Assembly (NCBI RefSeq): GCF_037126285.1
Contig: NZ_CP147012.1
Location: 1,736,001 to 1,800,000 of the forward strand
DNA: 64,000 bases
Direction: 5' to 3'
Source: Bernardetia sp. MNP-M8
GTDB lineage: Bacteria > Bacteroidota > Bacteroidia > Cytophagales > Bernardetiaceae
In this document: positions 53,885 to 62,584 of the stretch, piece by piece
Position numbering within the stretch: the stretch's first letter is position 1
Layout of the letters: each line of letters begins with the position of its first letter
Program-made: the position numbers and the translations under genes
The notes under the pieces: generated by a model
The model's input: the letters and a program-made list of their open reading frames with translations, nothing else
Database searches by the model: none
Told to the model about the DNA's origin: nothing

Positions 53885-55267
53885 CTAGTTTAATTCATCA
53901 ATCATTTCTAATAAATATCGCTCTACTTTAGTACAACCTATATCATAGGCTTCCTTAGTAATAAGCTCATCTTTAAAATCTTTTTTCAATCGTTTGAGTT
54001 TGTTTTTCTTTTGCAATAAACTATTTTCTTTATCCAAATCACCATCTACAATATTTTCCATTTTTTCGAAGAATAAACCTATGTCTTCTGACAAATCATT
54101 TTTCAATTCTTTCTTGTTTACTTGAGGCATTTCTACTTCTCTTTTAGTTTCTGAAATTATTTGTTCCTCTTCTACCTTTGCAGAGTCGTTTGTATTTGTC
54201 TTAGTTTCTTGTGGTTTACTTTGATTGTTTCTGTTGATTGCAAAAATAATATTGTCGCCTTCATTATCTGCTCTGTGTGTAGGTCTTGGCAAATCAATTT
54301 CACTTTCTTGGTAAAGATATTTTATATTTTCATAAACATCTGAAGTAGTTAGAAAACCTTCTTTTCCTTTTATTCCTTCTTTAAGCGTTTGGATAATACT
54401 TTCTGTAAAGTAAGTAGGACGATTGGGATTTTTTGAATCGAATAAAGATGTTTTGGTTCGTTCAGAAGAAGTTATCACAAAATAACCTTTTATTTTTTCT
54501 GCTAAACTACTAATTTCTATTCTTACTGTTTGCTCAATAGAAGCCATTTTATTATTGAAATCTCCACTAAAACAACAGTCCAAAATAATTATTTTTCTAT
54601 CAATTCGATAATTACTGATTATCTCTCTGATTGAAGAAGCTAAAATACCTGTTCCTTGAATAGTTTTTGTACGACTTTTTGGTGTTGTAAAATATAATTT
54701 ATGGTCTTTTTCTCCTAGCACACCATGTCCTGCAAAATAAAATATAAAAGTAGATTTCGGAGAGATTTCTTCTAAAATTGTACATAACTCATGTTTTATA
54801 TCGTCTCCTGTTTGATTCAAAAATGAGCGTATATTTTCTTTTTTTATCCCTTGTTCTTTTGTAAAGACTTCATAAAGCTGCTTTAGATTTACCTCTACAT
54901 TGAGCATTTGAGAAAGCTCTGAGTCTTCTGCATACTTACTTGTTCCAAAAAGAAAAACATAGGTTTGTTCGTGCAGGTCAGACGTAGTAAAGTTATGAGT
55001 AGTATTCATTTTTTCTTTTGGTTGCTGTGTATTTTTTCTAATATCTATCTGCTGATTTTCTTCAAGTTGCTTGTTTAGTTCTGATGAAAAAGCTCTTAAT
55101 TGTTGGTCAAAATTCCACTCATCTTTTCCTGCTATAAACTTCCCTTTATAAGTAGCATAGATTGTTTTGAGAGATTTTGGAATAGAAATTTTATCAATTT
55201 CATCAAAATAACCTGCATAATTAGCATTTTCAAGACAACCTAAAGCTTTTTCTATAATCGGATTCAC
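53885..55267 (-). CDS. Caspase-like protease with adaptor domains, first gene of the conflict operon
   Basis: The start is GTG 55267: the frame above it reaches a stop after three codons and offers no ATG. The 460-residue protein has an N-terminal adaptor-like domain (1-70, 'NYAGYFDEIDKISIPKSL', 'YKGKFIAGKDEWNFDQQL'), a peptidase C14 domain (about 100-345), a linker, and a C-terminal helical adaptor (387-460). The catalytic pair is intact: His181 in 'FIFYFAGHGVLGE' and Cys232 in 'IIILDCCFSGDFNNK'. The protease is the likely killing effector, acting on host proteins once the system is triggered. What it cuts is unknown. Confidence 0.85.
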   Translation of the reverse strand: MNPIIEKALGCLENANYAGYFDEIDKISIPKSLKTIYATYKGKFIAGKDEWNFDQQLRAFSSELNKQLEENQQIDIRKNTQQPKEKMNTTHNFTTSDLHEQTYVFLFGTSKYAEDSELSQMLNVEVNLKQLYEVFTKEQGIKKENIRSFLNQTGDDIKHELCTILEEISPKSTFIFYFAGHGVLGEKDHKLYFTTPKSRTKTIQGTGILASSIREIISNYRIDRKIIILDCCFSGDFNNKMASIEQTVRIEISSLAEKIKGYFVITSSERTKTSLFDSKNPNRPTYFTESIIQTLKEGIKGKEGFLTTSDVYENIKYLYQESEIDLPRPTHRADNEGDNIIFAINRNNQSKPQETKTNTNDSAKVEEEQIISETKREVEMPQVNKKELKNDLSEDIGLFFEKMENIVDGDLDKENSLLQKKNKLKRLKKDFKDELITKEAYDIGCTKVERYLLEMIDELN

Positions 55268-55370
55268 TCTACTGTTTTATGATAATTTTGAATATCTATT
55301 TTTATTTGAAATACCAATATAATCATTTTCTTTTTTATGTAAATTTTATTGTAATAAATCATATATTAAT

Positions 55371-56024
55371 TTATAACTCTTTCCAATCTATCAAAATAGA
55401 CTGATTTGTAAGTTTGTAACGTATATCTAAAACACTAGCATTTATAAATAGGGTATCAGAATTATTTGATTTTCCGTATGCTTCATGAATATGCCCAAAA
55501 GCGTGAATTTTGGGTTTTATTTTTTCTACAAATCCGATAAGTTCTTCACAACCCACTTGCAAACCGTTTATCGTTTGATCTAAAATTCCATAAGCAGGTC
55601 CGTGAGTAAGCAAAATATCTGTATCATTGGGAATTTGCTGCCAGTGTTTTCTTATTTTTTCACCTCTATCACAGTTGAAAGCCCAATCATAAAAACGAGG
55701 CGTAATGGGCGAACCCCAAATTTTGATTCCTTCTATTTCGACAGAAGAATTATTGAGATAAATACAATTATCAGGAATAAATGATTCGGCTAAAGTAGGA
55801 TTCATTTCAAATAAAAAATCGTGATTTCCAGCTATAAAAATTTTGTAGGTGTAATCTTGGACTTCAAACCAGTTCAAAAAATCTATAATTTCATCTTCTT
55901 TTCCTCTCTTGCTAATATCGCCTGTATGAATTAGCATCGTACTTTCTGCATCTGTTACATCTAATTTTGGCAGTTTAAGGCTTTCATGTTCTCCATGTGT
56001 GTCTGAAATAAAAAGGATTTGCAT
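55371..56024 (-). CDS. Calcineurin-like metallophosphoesterase
   Basis: The 217-residue protein has all five metallophosphoesterase motifs: 'ILFISDTHGEH', 'LIHTGDISKRG', 'IAGNHDFLF', 'ILLTHGPAYG' and 'HAFGHIHEAYG'. Its length matches the MPPED/Brp239-like branch. It hydrolyses phosphomonoesters or diesters with two metals; the substrate is unknown. It lies 103 bases upstream of the conflict operon on the same strand, but nothing indicates that it belongs to it. Confidence 0.88.
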   Translation of the reverse strand: MQILFISDTHGEHESLKLPKLDVTDAESTMLIHTGDISKRGKEDEIIDFLNWFEVQDYTYKIFIAGNHDFLFEMNPTLAESFIPDNCIYLNNSSVEIEGIKIWGSPITPRFYDWAFNCDRGEKIRKHWQQIPNDTDILLTHGPAYGILDQTINGLQVGCEELIGFVEKIKPKIHAFGHIHEAYGKSNNSDTLFINASVLDIRYKLTNQSILIDWKEL

Positions 56025-56051
56025 AATTTTTATGAAATTTTAAAAATTGAA

Positions 56052-56840
56052 TTAATCTTCCCTTGAAGGAAATTGTGCTTTCTTTAATAAATCGCCTACT
56101 TCGGACAAAACGGTCAGTCTTCCTCCATACGTTTCTTCTAAAAGAGCTTTTGTAAGTGTTGTTTTTGTTTGTCCACTAGCTACCAAACGCATATTGAGAA
56201 GTACCACCCAATCAAAATATTCGGCTGCTGATTGCAAATCGTGATGAACAACAATAACTGTTTTGCCTGCTTCTCTCATTTCTCTCAAAAGGGTAATAAT
56301 AGCTGACTCAGTAGCTGCATCTACTCCCACAAAAGGCTCATCCATCAAATACAAATCTGCTTCTTGTGCCAAAGCTCTAGCCAAAAAAACTCGTTGCTGT
56401 TGTCCTCCAGAAAGTTGTGAAATTTGGCGAGAAGCAAAAGCACTCATTCCGACCTGTTCCAAAGAGTGCAAAGCAATTTCTTTATCTTTTTTAGAAGGAC
56501 GACGCATCAAACCCATTTTACCATAACGTCCCATCAAGACTACCTCAAAAACAGAAATTGGGAAATCCCAATCTACTGATTCTCGTTGAGGAACATAACT
56601 TATTTTGTCTCTTACCTCATCAAGATTTTTGTCCATAAGTTTTACATAACCACTACTCAATGGCAAAAGTCCCATGACAGCTTTTATGAGTGTTGATTTT
56701 CCTGCTCCATTAGGACCAATTATTCCTACTAAAGAACCTTTTGGGATGCTCAAATCGATGTCCCAAAGAACAGGCTTGCGCTCATAGCTAACTGTAAGAT
56801 CGTGTATTTCTAAAACTGGATTTTCTACTTGTGTTATCAA
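56052..56840 (-). CDS. Metal (Zn/Mn/Fe) ABC transporter ATP-binding protein
   Basis: The 262-residue ABC ATPase has Walker A 'GIIGPNGAGKSTLIKAVMG', signature 'SQLSGGQQQRVFLARALAQ' and Walker B 'LYLMDEPFVGVD'. 'KISYVPQRESVDWDFPISVF' is characteristic of the ZnuC/MntB/TroB class for zinc, manganese or iron import. The start is a TTG at 56840, preceded by AAAGAAA; no ATG is available in frame. No permease or binding-protein gene adjoins it within the window, so the transporter is split. Heptamer repeats lie directly upstream. Confidence 0.85.
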   Translation of the reverse strand: MITQVENPVLEIHDLTVSYERKPVLWDIDLSIPKGSLVGIIGPNGAGKSTLIKAVMGLLPLSSGYVKLMDKNLDEVRDKISYVPQRESVDWDFPISVFEVVLMGRYGKMGLMRRPSKKDKEIALHSLEQVGMSAFASRQISQLSGGQQQRVFLARALAQEADLYLMDEPFVGVDAATESAIITLLREMREAGKTVIVVHHDLQSAAEYFDWVVLLNMRLVASGQTKTTLTKALLEETYGGRLTVLSEVGDLLKKAQFPSRED

Positions 56841-56845
56841 TTTCT

Positions 56846-56880
56846 TTAATTATTAATGGTCAGTGATTAATTATAAATGA
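56846..56880. repeat. Degenerate 7-bp tandem repeat at the ABC ATPase start
   Basis: TTAATTA, TTAATGG, TCAGTGA, TTAATTA and TAAATGA run in register five bases from the TTG start on the minus strand. Confidence 0.6.
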
Positions 56881-56902
56881 ATTTCAATCTAATTTCTATA
56901 GT

Positions 56903-57460
56903 CTAATATTTTCCAAAAAACCAATTTCCTAACGCATTTTCATCATTACTTTCATAAAATTCTCTCCAATAATTTGTTATTTGTTCTTCTGTTAAATATC
57001 CTTTTTTATTTATATCTAATTTCTCAAATGTTTGTTGAGCAAGCTCTTTATCAATTCCATAAGCTCCAAAAAATTTCTCAAAAACAGATACATCTATCTT
57101 AAAATCTTCTTTTTTATTTTGGTCTGCAAAAAGACGAATTACATAACAAGTAATAGGTAAAATATCTTCTTCATACGAGTCTTTTTCTATCAATGAATTG
57201 CAATAGGCGACCCATTCATCTATACTAATTTGTTCATTTTTATCACTATCAGCAAAAAAAAGCATCTTTTTCCAACGATTTTGATAGAGATAGTTGAGTC
57301 CACGATAGGTTTCTGACTGCCGAGAAAAAGGAACAACTTCAGCTAGTTTATTTAAAATCAAAGTAAAATCATTTCTTTCGACAGTTCCATCATTATTCAT
57401 ATCAAAAACTTCAAACATGCGTCTAGCTTTTCGTTCTTGAAGTGGAGTAAGTGTGTTCAT
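56903..57460 (-). CDS. EF-hand calcium-binding protein
   Basis: The 185-residue soluble protein has three clear EF-hand loops: 'FDMNNDGTVERNDF' (near 19-32), 'ADSDKNEQISIDEW' (near 70-83) and 'LDINKKGYLTEEQI' (near 148-161). A weaker one may lie near 110-125. The spacing resembles sarcoplasmic calcium-binding proteins and bacterial calerythrin. It has no signal peptide, so it probably buffers or senses calcium in the cytoplasm. The third loop has Lys in an acidic position and may bind weakly. Confidence 0.85.
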   Translation of the reverse strand: MNTLTPLQERKARRMFEVFDMNNDGTVERNDFTLILNKLAEVVPFSRQSETYRGLNYLYQNRWKKMLFFADSDKNEQISIDEWVAYCNSLIEKDSYEEDILPITCYVIRLFADQNKKEDFKIDVSVFEKFFGAYGIDKELAQQTFEKLDINKKGYLTEEQITNYWREFYESNDENALGNWFFGKY

Positions 57461-57748
57461 TTAATAGTAGGATTAAGGATTTGGTAGGATAAAAATGATA
57501 AGGCAAGTTACTTAAAAAATAAAATTCTGTTCAATAAAATTATAAATTCTCTAGCAGTCTATCAAGAAATATTTCATTTCTTATCAACAAGGAAAGTATA
57601 AAAAAACACAAAATCCTCAAAAAAAACGTTAGGAATTAAAACACCTAGTTGTACTTTCCAACTTTTTACCTATTTTTTTCGTAAATTATACCATACATTG
57701 TTAAGCAAAGTGGCAAGCATACAGTTTTAAACTTTATAAATTAAATAC

Positions 57749-58483
57749 ATGAAAAATTCAGCCTTAGACAAAGATTATACTTCTTTATCATCCAAAAATT
57801 CTCAAGCTGCTCAACACAGTTCACTTACAGGACTTTTAATCGCTGCTGTTATTACAGTCGTTCTTTTTAATGTTCCTTATGGACAATATATAAGTTATCC
57901 TTTTTTAATTTTGGGTACTTGGTTTCACGAAATGGGACACGGACTTATGGGTCTTATTTGGGGTGGGAAATTTTCTCACTTAGATATGTTTCCAAATGGC
58001 TCGGGAGTAGCTTATACAGCTACTTCTGGTATAATGTCTAGGGCTTGGGTAGCTGCTGCTGGACTTATGTCACCTCCTATTGTTGGTGCTATTTTGATTA
58101 TGGCTGGTCGTACTCAAAAAGGTGCAAAAATAGCTATGAGTATTTTGGGTGCAGTTCTGCTTTTATCTGTTGTTATTTGGGTTCGCTCTATTTTTGGAGT
58201 TGTTGCTGTGGGGCTTTGGGGAGCTGTTATTATGGCTTGTGCTTTCAAATTACCTCACTCATATAAACCTTTTGTAGTTCAGTTTTTGGGAGTACAGGCT
58301 TGGGCAAGTGCTTTTGTAAGTTTAGATTATATGTTTAGTGACAATGCTGGTTCATTGGGCGTTTCAGATACACAAGCTATTGCCAATCTTCTTATTTTAC
58401 CTTACTGGTTTTGGGGTGGAGCAATTGCAGCTTTTGCTATTGTGATGCTTTTGGTAAGTCTGAAAGTTGCCTTTAAGAAATAA
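57749..58483 (+). CDS. M50-like membrane metallopeptidase
   Basis: The 244-residue protein has about six membrane segments. The zinc motif 'TWFHEMGHGLMGLIWG' (HExxH, near residues 71-75) lies next to the second segment. Small proteins of this kind resemble the M50B peptidases that cut within membranes, although the late Asp motif of site-2 proteases is not obvious. The substrate is unknown. A 266-base AT-rich region precedes it. Confidence 0.75.
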   Translation: MKNSALDKDYTSLSSKNSQAAQHSSLTGLLIAAVITVVLFNVPYGQYISYPFLILGTWFHEMGHGLMGLIWGGKFSHLDMFPNGSGVAYTATSGIMSRAWVAAAGLMSPPIVGAILIMAGRTQKGAKIAMSILGAVLLLSVVIWVRSIFGVVAVGLWGAVIMACAFKLPHSYKPFVVQFLGVQAWASAFVSLDYMFSDNAGSLGVSDTQAIANLLILPYWFWGGAIAAFAIVMLLVSLKVAFKK

Positions 58484-58493
58484 ATTTTTAGGT

Positions 58494-58541
58494 AAAAAAG
58501 CCGTTTTGTTATTCTTTTGTGGAATAATAAAACGGCTTTTT
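58494..58541. terminator. Strong bidirectional terminator
   Basis: AAAAAGCCGTTTT pairs with AAAACGGCTTTTT, extended inward by TTATTC/GAATAA, with T-runs on both strands. It separates the M50-like gene from the convergent wecE gene. Confidence 0.9.
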
Positions 58542-58561
58542 TATTGAAAATATCTATTTCT

Positions 58562-59692
58562 CTAAGAATAAAATTCTGATATTGTATTGATTACTCTTTG
58601 TATTTCTTCTTCTTTCAATTCGTAATAAAATGGAAGACGAACCAAACAGTTTGCATATTTATCACAGTTTGGAAGTTCTCTTCCATCGTGTTTGTCTCCA
58701 TAAAAAGGAGATTTGTGTAAAGATAAATAATGAAAAACAGCATATATATCATTTTGTTTTAACTTTGAAATTAGTGCAGAACGTTCTTCAATATTCTTGC
58801 AAACTAAATAAAACATATGTGCATTATTGGTCGCATAGTTAGGAATTTGAGGAATTTTGACTACTCCTTTTTTATCTAACTCTTTCAACCCTTCATAATA
58901 TTTATTCCAAATATCAGTTCTACGTTTTTGAATATCTTCCAAATTTTCTAACTGTGCATACAAAAAAGCTGCAATAATATCAGAAGGCAAAAAGGAAGAA
59001 CCAATATCTACCCAACCATATTTATCTATCTCTCCTCTAAAGAAAGCAGAACGATTTGTTCCTTTTTCTCTAATAATTTCAGCTCGTTTGATAAATCTAT
59101 CATCATTGATGACTAACATTCCACCTTCTCCTGAAATAATATTTTTAGTTTCATGAAAAGAAAAAGCAGCTAAATGTCCGATACTTCCAAGAGGTTTTGT
59201 ATTATAAAAACTATCTACAGCCTGCGCTGCATCTTCAATAACAAAAAGATTGTGTTTGTTTGCAATTGACATTATTTTGTCCATATCACAAGCCATTCCT
59301 GCATAATGAACAACTACAATTGCTTTTGTTTTTTCAGTAATGAGTTCTTCTATTTTATCAGCATCAATATTTGGTGTGTCTTTTTCACTATCTGCAAAAA
59401 CAATTTTTGCACCACGCAAAACAAAGGCATTTGAAGTAGAAACAAATGTATAAGAAGGCATAATAACCTCATCTCCTTCTTTCAAATCAATAAGCAGAGC
59501 TGCCATTTCTAGTGCGTCTGTACAAGAGGTGGTCAGTAAACACTTTTTGAAGCCATATTTTTCTTCAAAAAATTGATGGCTTTTTTTAGTAAACATACCA
59601 TCTCCAGAGATTTTCTTACTTTCGACAGATTGACGAATATACTCCGTTTCTTTACCTGTCATATAAGGTTTATTGAAAGTTGTAGGGTTCAT
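58562..59692 (-). CDS. wecE: dTDP-4-amino-4,6-dideoxygalactose transaminase
   Basis: The 376-residue protein matches WecE/RffA closely: 'FNKPYMTGKETEYIRQSVES', 'LLTTSCTDALEMAALL', 'DEVIMPSYTFVSTSNAFVLR', 'FVIEDAAQAVDSF', the PLP-Lys block 'AAFSFHETKNIISGEGGM' and 'EIIREKGTNRSAFFRGEIDK'. It transfers an amino group to dTDP-4-keto-6-deoxyglucose to give dTDP-Fuc4N-type sugars for surface polysaccharide. It is the last gene of the polysaccharide region, 106 bases after the acyltransferase gene. The dTDP-sugar supply genes are not in the window. Confidence 0.92.
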   Translation of the reverse strand: MNPTTFNKPYMTGKETEYIRQSVESKKISGDGMFTKKSHQFFEEKYGFKKCLLTTSCTDALEMAALLIDLKEGDEVIMPSYTFVSTSNAFVLRGAKIVFADSEKDTPNIDADKIEELITEKTKAIVVVHYAGMACDMDKIMSIANKHNLFVIEDAAQAVDSFYNTKPLGSIGHLAAFSFHETKNIISGEGGMLVINDDRFIKRAEIIREKGTNRSAFFRGEIDKYGWVDIGSSFLPSDIIAAFLYAQLENLEDIQKRRTDIWNKYYEGLKELDKKGVVKIPQIPNYATNNAHMFYLVCKNIEERSALISKLKQNDIYAVFHYLSLHKSPFYGDKHDGRELPNCDKYANCLVRLPFYYELKEEEIQRVINTISEFYS

Positions 59693-59798
59693 AATTAAAT
59701 GAGTAAGATAAAGATATTACAGACAAATAAATTTACTGATGCTATTTATGTAAACTTATAAACTTTATTTCAAAAAAGACACAAAATAGATTTGTTTT

Positions 59799-60977
59799 TT
59801 AGTTCTCTCCACTTTTTACTTTAGAAAATTTATGTTTGAAACTTAAAAAGTATTTTTCAAAATAAGTATACGACAAATAACTTATTCCAATAGTTAGAAA
59901 AATAATTGAAGAATAAACCAAAATATTATATAAAACTAAATTTTGAATACCTAATGAGTTTATTAAACCAAAACATAAAAACATTATGATAGGATGATAC
60001 ATATAGATACCGTAAGAAATTTTACCCAAAAAATTCAAAATTGTTTTTTGATTTTCTAATACTCCTTTTGCTGTAATTACATGAAGTATTATTCCTCCAA
60101 ATAATACAGGAAGTCCGTGATGCAGAATACGAATAGGATAAAAAAGTAATATACCTGTTGAGATATAGAGTCCAAAGACAATAATTTTATAGCTGAATAG
60201 TTTAAGAACAATTTCTTTATGATAATAAAATAGATAGGCAAATAAAGCTCCTACACACATAAAATGCACAGGAAATGTTTCAAAATAAATTAGTAGATAT
60301 TGAAATAGTTTGAAATCAAATATAGGATAATGGTTTACTAAATAATTTAAAAGTTTTACTCCTAATGGTCTAAAGACAATAATACTTATGGCAACATAGA
60401 TTATATTTTTCTTAAATACTTTCAATAAAATAGGCCAAAAAAGATAAAATTGTTCTTCTACACTAACCGACCAAGTTTGAGATGCTCCTGCTATATAATA
60501 TCCAGATGATAGAGCAATATGAGAAAAGAACACTAAAAAAAGACCTAATTTGAAATAAAAAGAATCAGAAATGATATTTATTCTATTCATATAACTTGTT
60601 TCGCCATTTAAGAAGGGAAGCAAATCGGGAAGCAGAGGTACAATAAAAAAAGATAAAAAAACAATCATATAATAAAGAGGCCAAATACGAAGCACTCTTC
60701 GTACGTAAAAATCTTTTACATTTATCTTATCGTATCTTTCTTGCTCTGCAAATAATAAATAAGTAATTAAAAAACCACTCAAAACAAAGAATAAATAAAC
60801 TCCATTTTTACCTATTGTAGATATAAAATAAGAAAAATAAGTAATATCCAAGAGGGATGGCAAATCTCCCATTCGTTTATAAAGTTCAATATGATGAAAA
60901 ACAACTGCTAATGCTGCAATAGCCCTAAGTTCATTTAGTCCTTTAAAAAAAATTCGTCCTTCTTTATTATTATCCAT
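59799..60977 (-). CDS. Acyltransferase 3 family membrane protein
   Basis: The 392-residue protein has about ten membrane helices and the acyltransferase-3 (OafA/YrhL) marks: 'LNELRAIAALAVVFHHIELY' with the catalytic His near residue 29, 'VYLFFVLSGFLITYLLF', 'FYVRRVLRIWPLYYMIV' and 'SVSVEEQFYLFWPILL'. Such enzymes O-acetylate, or otherwise acylate, lipopolysaccharide or capsule sugars at the inner membrane. Placement within the glycan operon supports that role. Confidence 0.9.
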   Translation of the reverse strand: MDNNKEGRIFFKGLNELRAIAALAVVFHHIELYKRMGDLPSLLDITYFSYFISTIGKNGVYLFFVLSGFLITYLLFAEQERYDKINVKDFYVRRVLRIWPLYYMIVFLSFFIVPLLPDLLPFLNGETSYMNRINIISDSFYFKLGLFLVFFSHIALSSGYYIAGASQTWSVSVEEQFYLFWPILLKVFKKNIIYVAISIIVFRPLGVKLLNYLVNHYPIFDFKLFQYLLIYFETFPVHFMCVGALFAYLFYYHKEIVLKLFSYKIIVFGLYISTGILLFYPIRILHHGLPVLFGGIILHVITAKGVLENQKTILNFLGKISYGIYMYHPIIMFLCFGLINSLGIQNLVLYNILVYSSIIFLTIGISYLSYTYFEKYFLSFKHKFSKVKSGEN

Positions 60978-60993
60978 TATTTTTATTGTTGTT

Positions 60994-61632
60994 TTATGAT
61001 TTTATTTTTTTAGCAGGTACTCCTACATACAGACCTTTATCTGTAATGGATTTAGTAACAACAGAACCTGCTCCAATTTGTGTATCTTGACAAACAGAAA
61101 TATTATCTATAATAGTACTATTAATTCCTATAAAACATCTCTTTTCTATTTTGATAAACCCTGCTAAAGCTGCCGAAGGAGCAACAAAACAACATATTTC
61201 TATTTCAGTATCATGGGCAATACAAACAGCTGTATTAAGTAAAACACCATTACCTATCTTACAACCAGCATCCACAGTCACATGAGGCAAAATAACAACT
61301 CCTTTACCTATTTTCACACTAGAATCTACATAGGCAGAAGGATGAATAATAGAAGCTAAGGGAATATTCTCAGACAATAGTTTTTGAAGTATTTGCTCTT
61401 TAAATTTAAGATGTTTGTAGCCTATGGCAATACTAATTTCATCAAACTTATTTACTTTAAAATCGTTTTCTATATCAGAAATTTTGCCTAAAAGAGTAAA
61501 TTTATCGGCAGCATTTTCACTAGTTTGAAAATCATCATAAAAACCGACTACTTCAAAATTACAGGATTTAGCGTGATGTGCAATAAGTTGTCCTAAGTCT
61601 CCTGCTCCAATAATGGCTAACTTTATTTTCAT
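60994..61632 (-). CDS. NeuD/PglD-like sugar acetyltransferase
   Basis: The 212-residue protein has an N-terminal Rossmann-like sugar-nucleotide binding part ('LAIIGAGDLGQLIAHHAKSC') and a left-handed beta-helix with 'IHPSAYVDSSVKIGKGVVIL' and 'GINSTIIDNISVCQDTQIGA'. This is the PglD/NeuD pattern of enzymes that N-acetylate UDP- or dTDP-amino sugars. With WecE nearby it may act on the amino sugar WecE makes, which is an inference. It overlaps the upstream glycosyltransferase gene by 4 bases. Confidence 0.87.
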   Translation of the reverse strand: MKIKLAIIGAGDLGQLIAHHAKSCNFEVVGFYDDFQTSENAADKFTLLGKISDIENDFKVNKFDEISIAIGYKHLKFKEQILQKLLSENIPLASIIHPSAYVDSSVKIGKGVVILPHVTVDAGCKIGNGVLLNTAVCIAHDTEIEICCFVAPSAALAGFIKIEKRCFIGINSTIIDNISVCQDTQIGAGSVVTKSITDKGLYVGVPAKKIKS

Positions 61633-62570
61633 TTTTCTTCTAAATTAGTAACTGTTTTGACTGAGTAGAGAGGTCTTTGTTTGACTTGTTTATATATCTT
61701 ACCTACATAAACCCCAACAATTCCTACCATTATTAATTGAACACCAAACCCAATGAGCATAGAGACCATAATAGAAGCCCACCCCATTTGAAAGTCAATG
61801 AGAAGAAGTTTGGCAACAATAATAAAAAAAGCTGCAAAGAATCCAAACATAACCATATAAGAACCTATACGAATAATATTTTTGAGAGGAAGGTCTGAAA
61901 AATCTAAAATAGCATCAAAGGCTAGGTTGAGTTTTCGGCTAAAGTTAAATTTACTGACTCCTGCAAAGCGTTCTCTTTGTTCGATGGTAATTGTAGTTTG
62001 TTTCATTCCAACATGCATAAACATTCCTTCTATAAATCTGCTAGACTCATTGTATTTTAAAAACTGATTTGTAAAGCGACGATTAAAAATACGCATAACA
62101 GCTAAACCTCTAGGTAGATTAAGCCCTGTAAAATGTTCTAAAATCCACCAAAAAAGTTTAGAAAAAATCACATTTATAATATTGTCTTTTTTCTCCTTAC
62201 GTACACCAAACACCAAATCATATCCCTCTTCAATTTTTCTTATAAAGTTAGGGATTTCTATAGGAGGGTCTTGTAAATCTGGATCCATCATTAGCAAATA
62301 ATCTCCCTTAGCATAGGTTATTCCTGCCGTAAGTGCTGCTTGTTTGCCATGATTGTATGAAAATTCTACTAATTTGAGGTTTGTATTATTTAGAGCTTGT
62401 GTTTTTATCAATTCTACTGTATTATCTTTACTTCCATCATCAACAAAAATGATTTCGTAATTGATAGAATGCTCTTCTAATACTTTCGTAGTTTCAGTGA
62501 TAAATTGTTTGATACATTCTTCTTCAAAATATACAGGAACAACTAAAGAAAGTAATTTGTCTTTTAACAT
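61629..62570 (-). CDS. Family 2 glycosyltransferase, polyprenyl-phosphate type
   Basis: The 313-residue protein has a GT-A domain with 'LVVPVYFEEECIKQFI', 'IIFVDDGSKDNT', 'KQAALTAGITYAKGDYLLMM' and the 'DPDLQDPP' metal motif, then two C-terminal membrane helices. This is the GtrB/ArnC/DPM1-like architecture, which moves a sugar onto polyprenyl phosphate at the inner membrane. It is coupled to the NeuD-like gene and follows the HAD gene by 14 bases. Confidence 0.9.
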   Translation of the reverse strand: MLKDKLLSLVVPVYFEEECIKQFITETTKVLEEHSINYEIIFVDDGSKDNTVELIKTQALNNTNLKLVEFSYNHGKQAALTAGITYAKGDYLLMMDPDLQDPPIEIPNFIRKIEEGYDLVFGVRKEKKDNIINVIFSKLFWWILEHFTGLNLPRGLAVMRIFNRRFTNQFLKYNESSRFIEGMFMHVGMKQTTITIEQRERFAGVSKFNFSRKLNLAFDAILDFSDLPLKNIIRIGSYMVMFGFFAAFFIIVAKLLLIDFQMGWASIMVSMLIGFGVQLIMVGIVGVYVGKIYKQVKQRPLYSVKTVTNLEEK

Positions 62571-62584
62571 AATCTAAAAATGAA

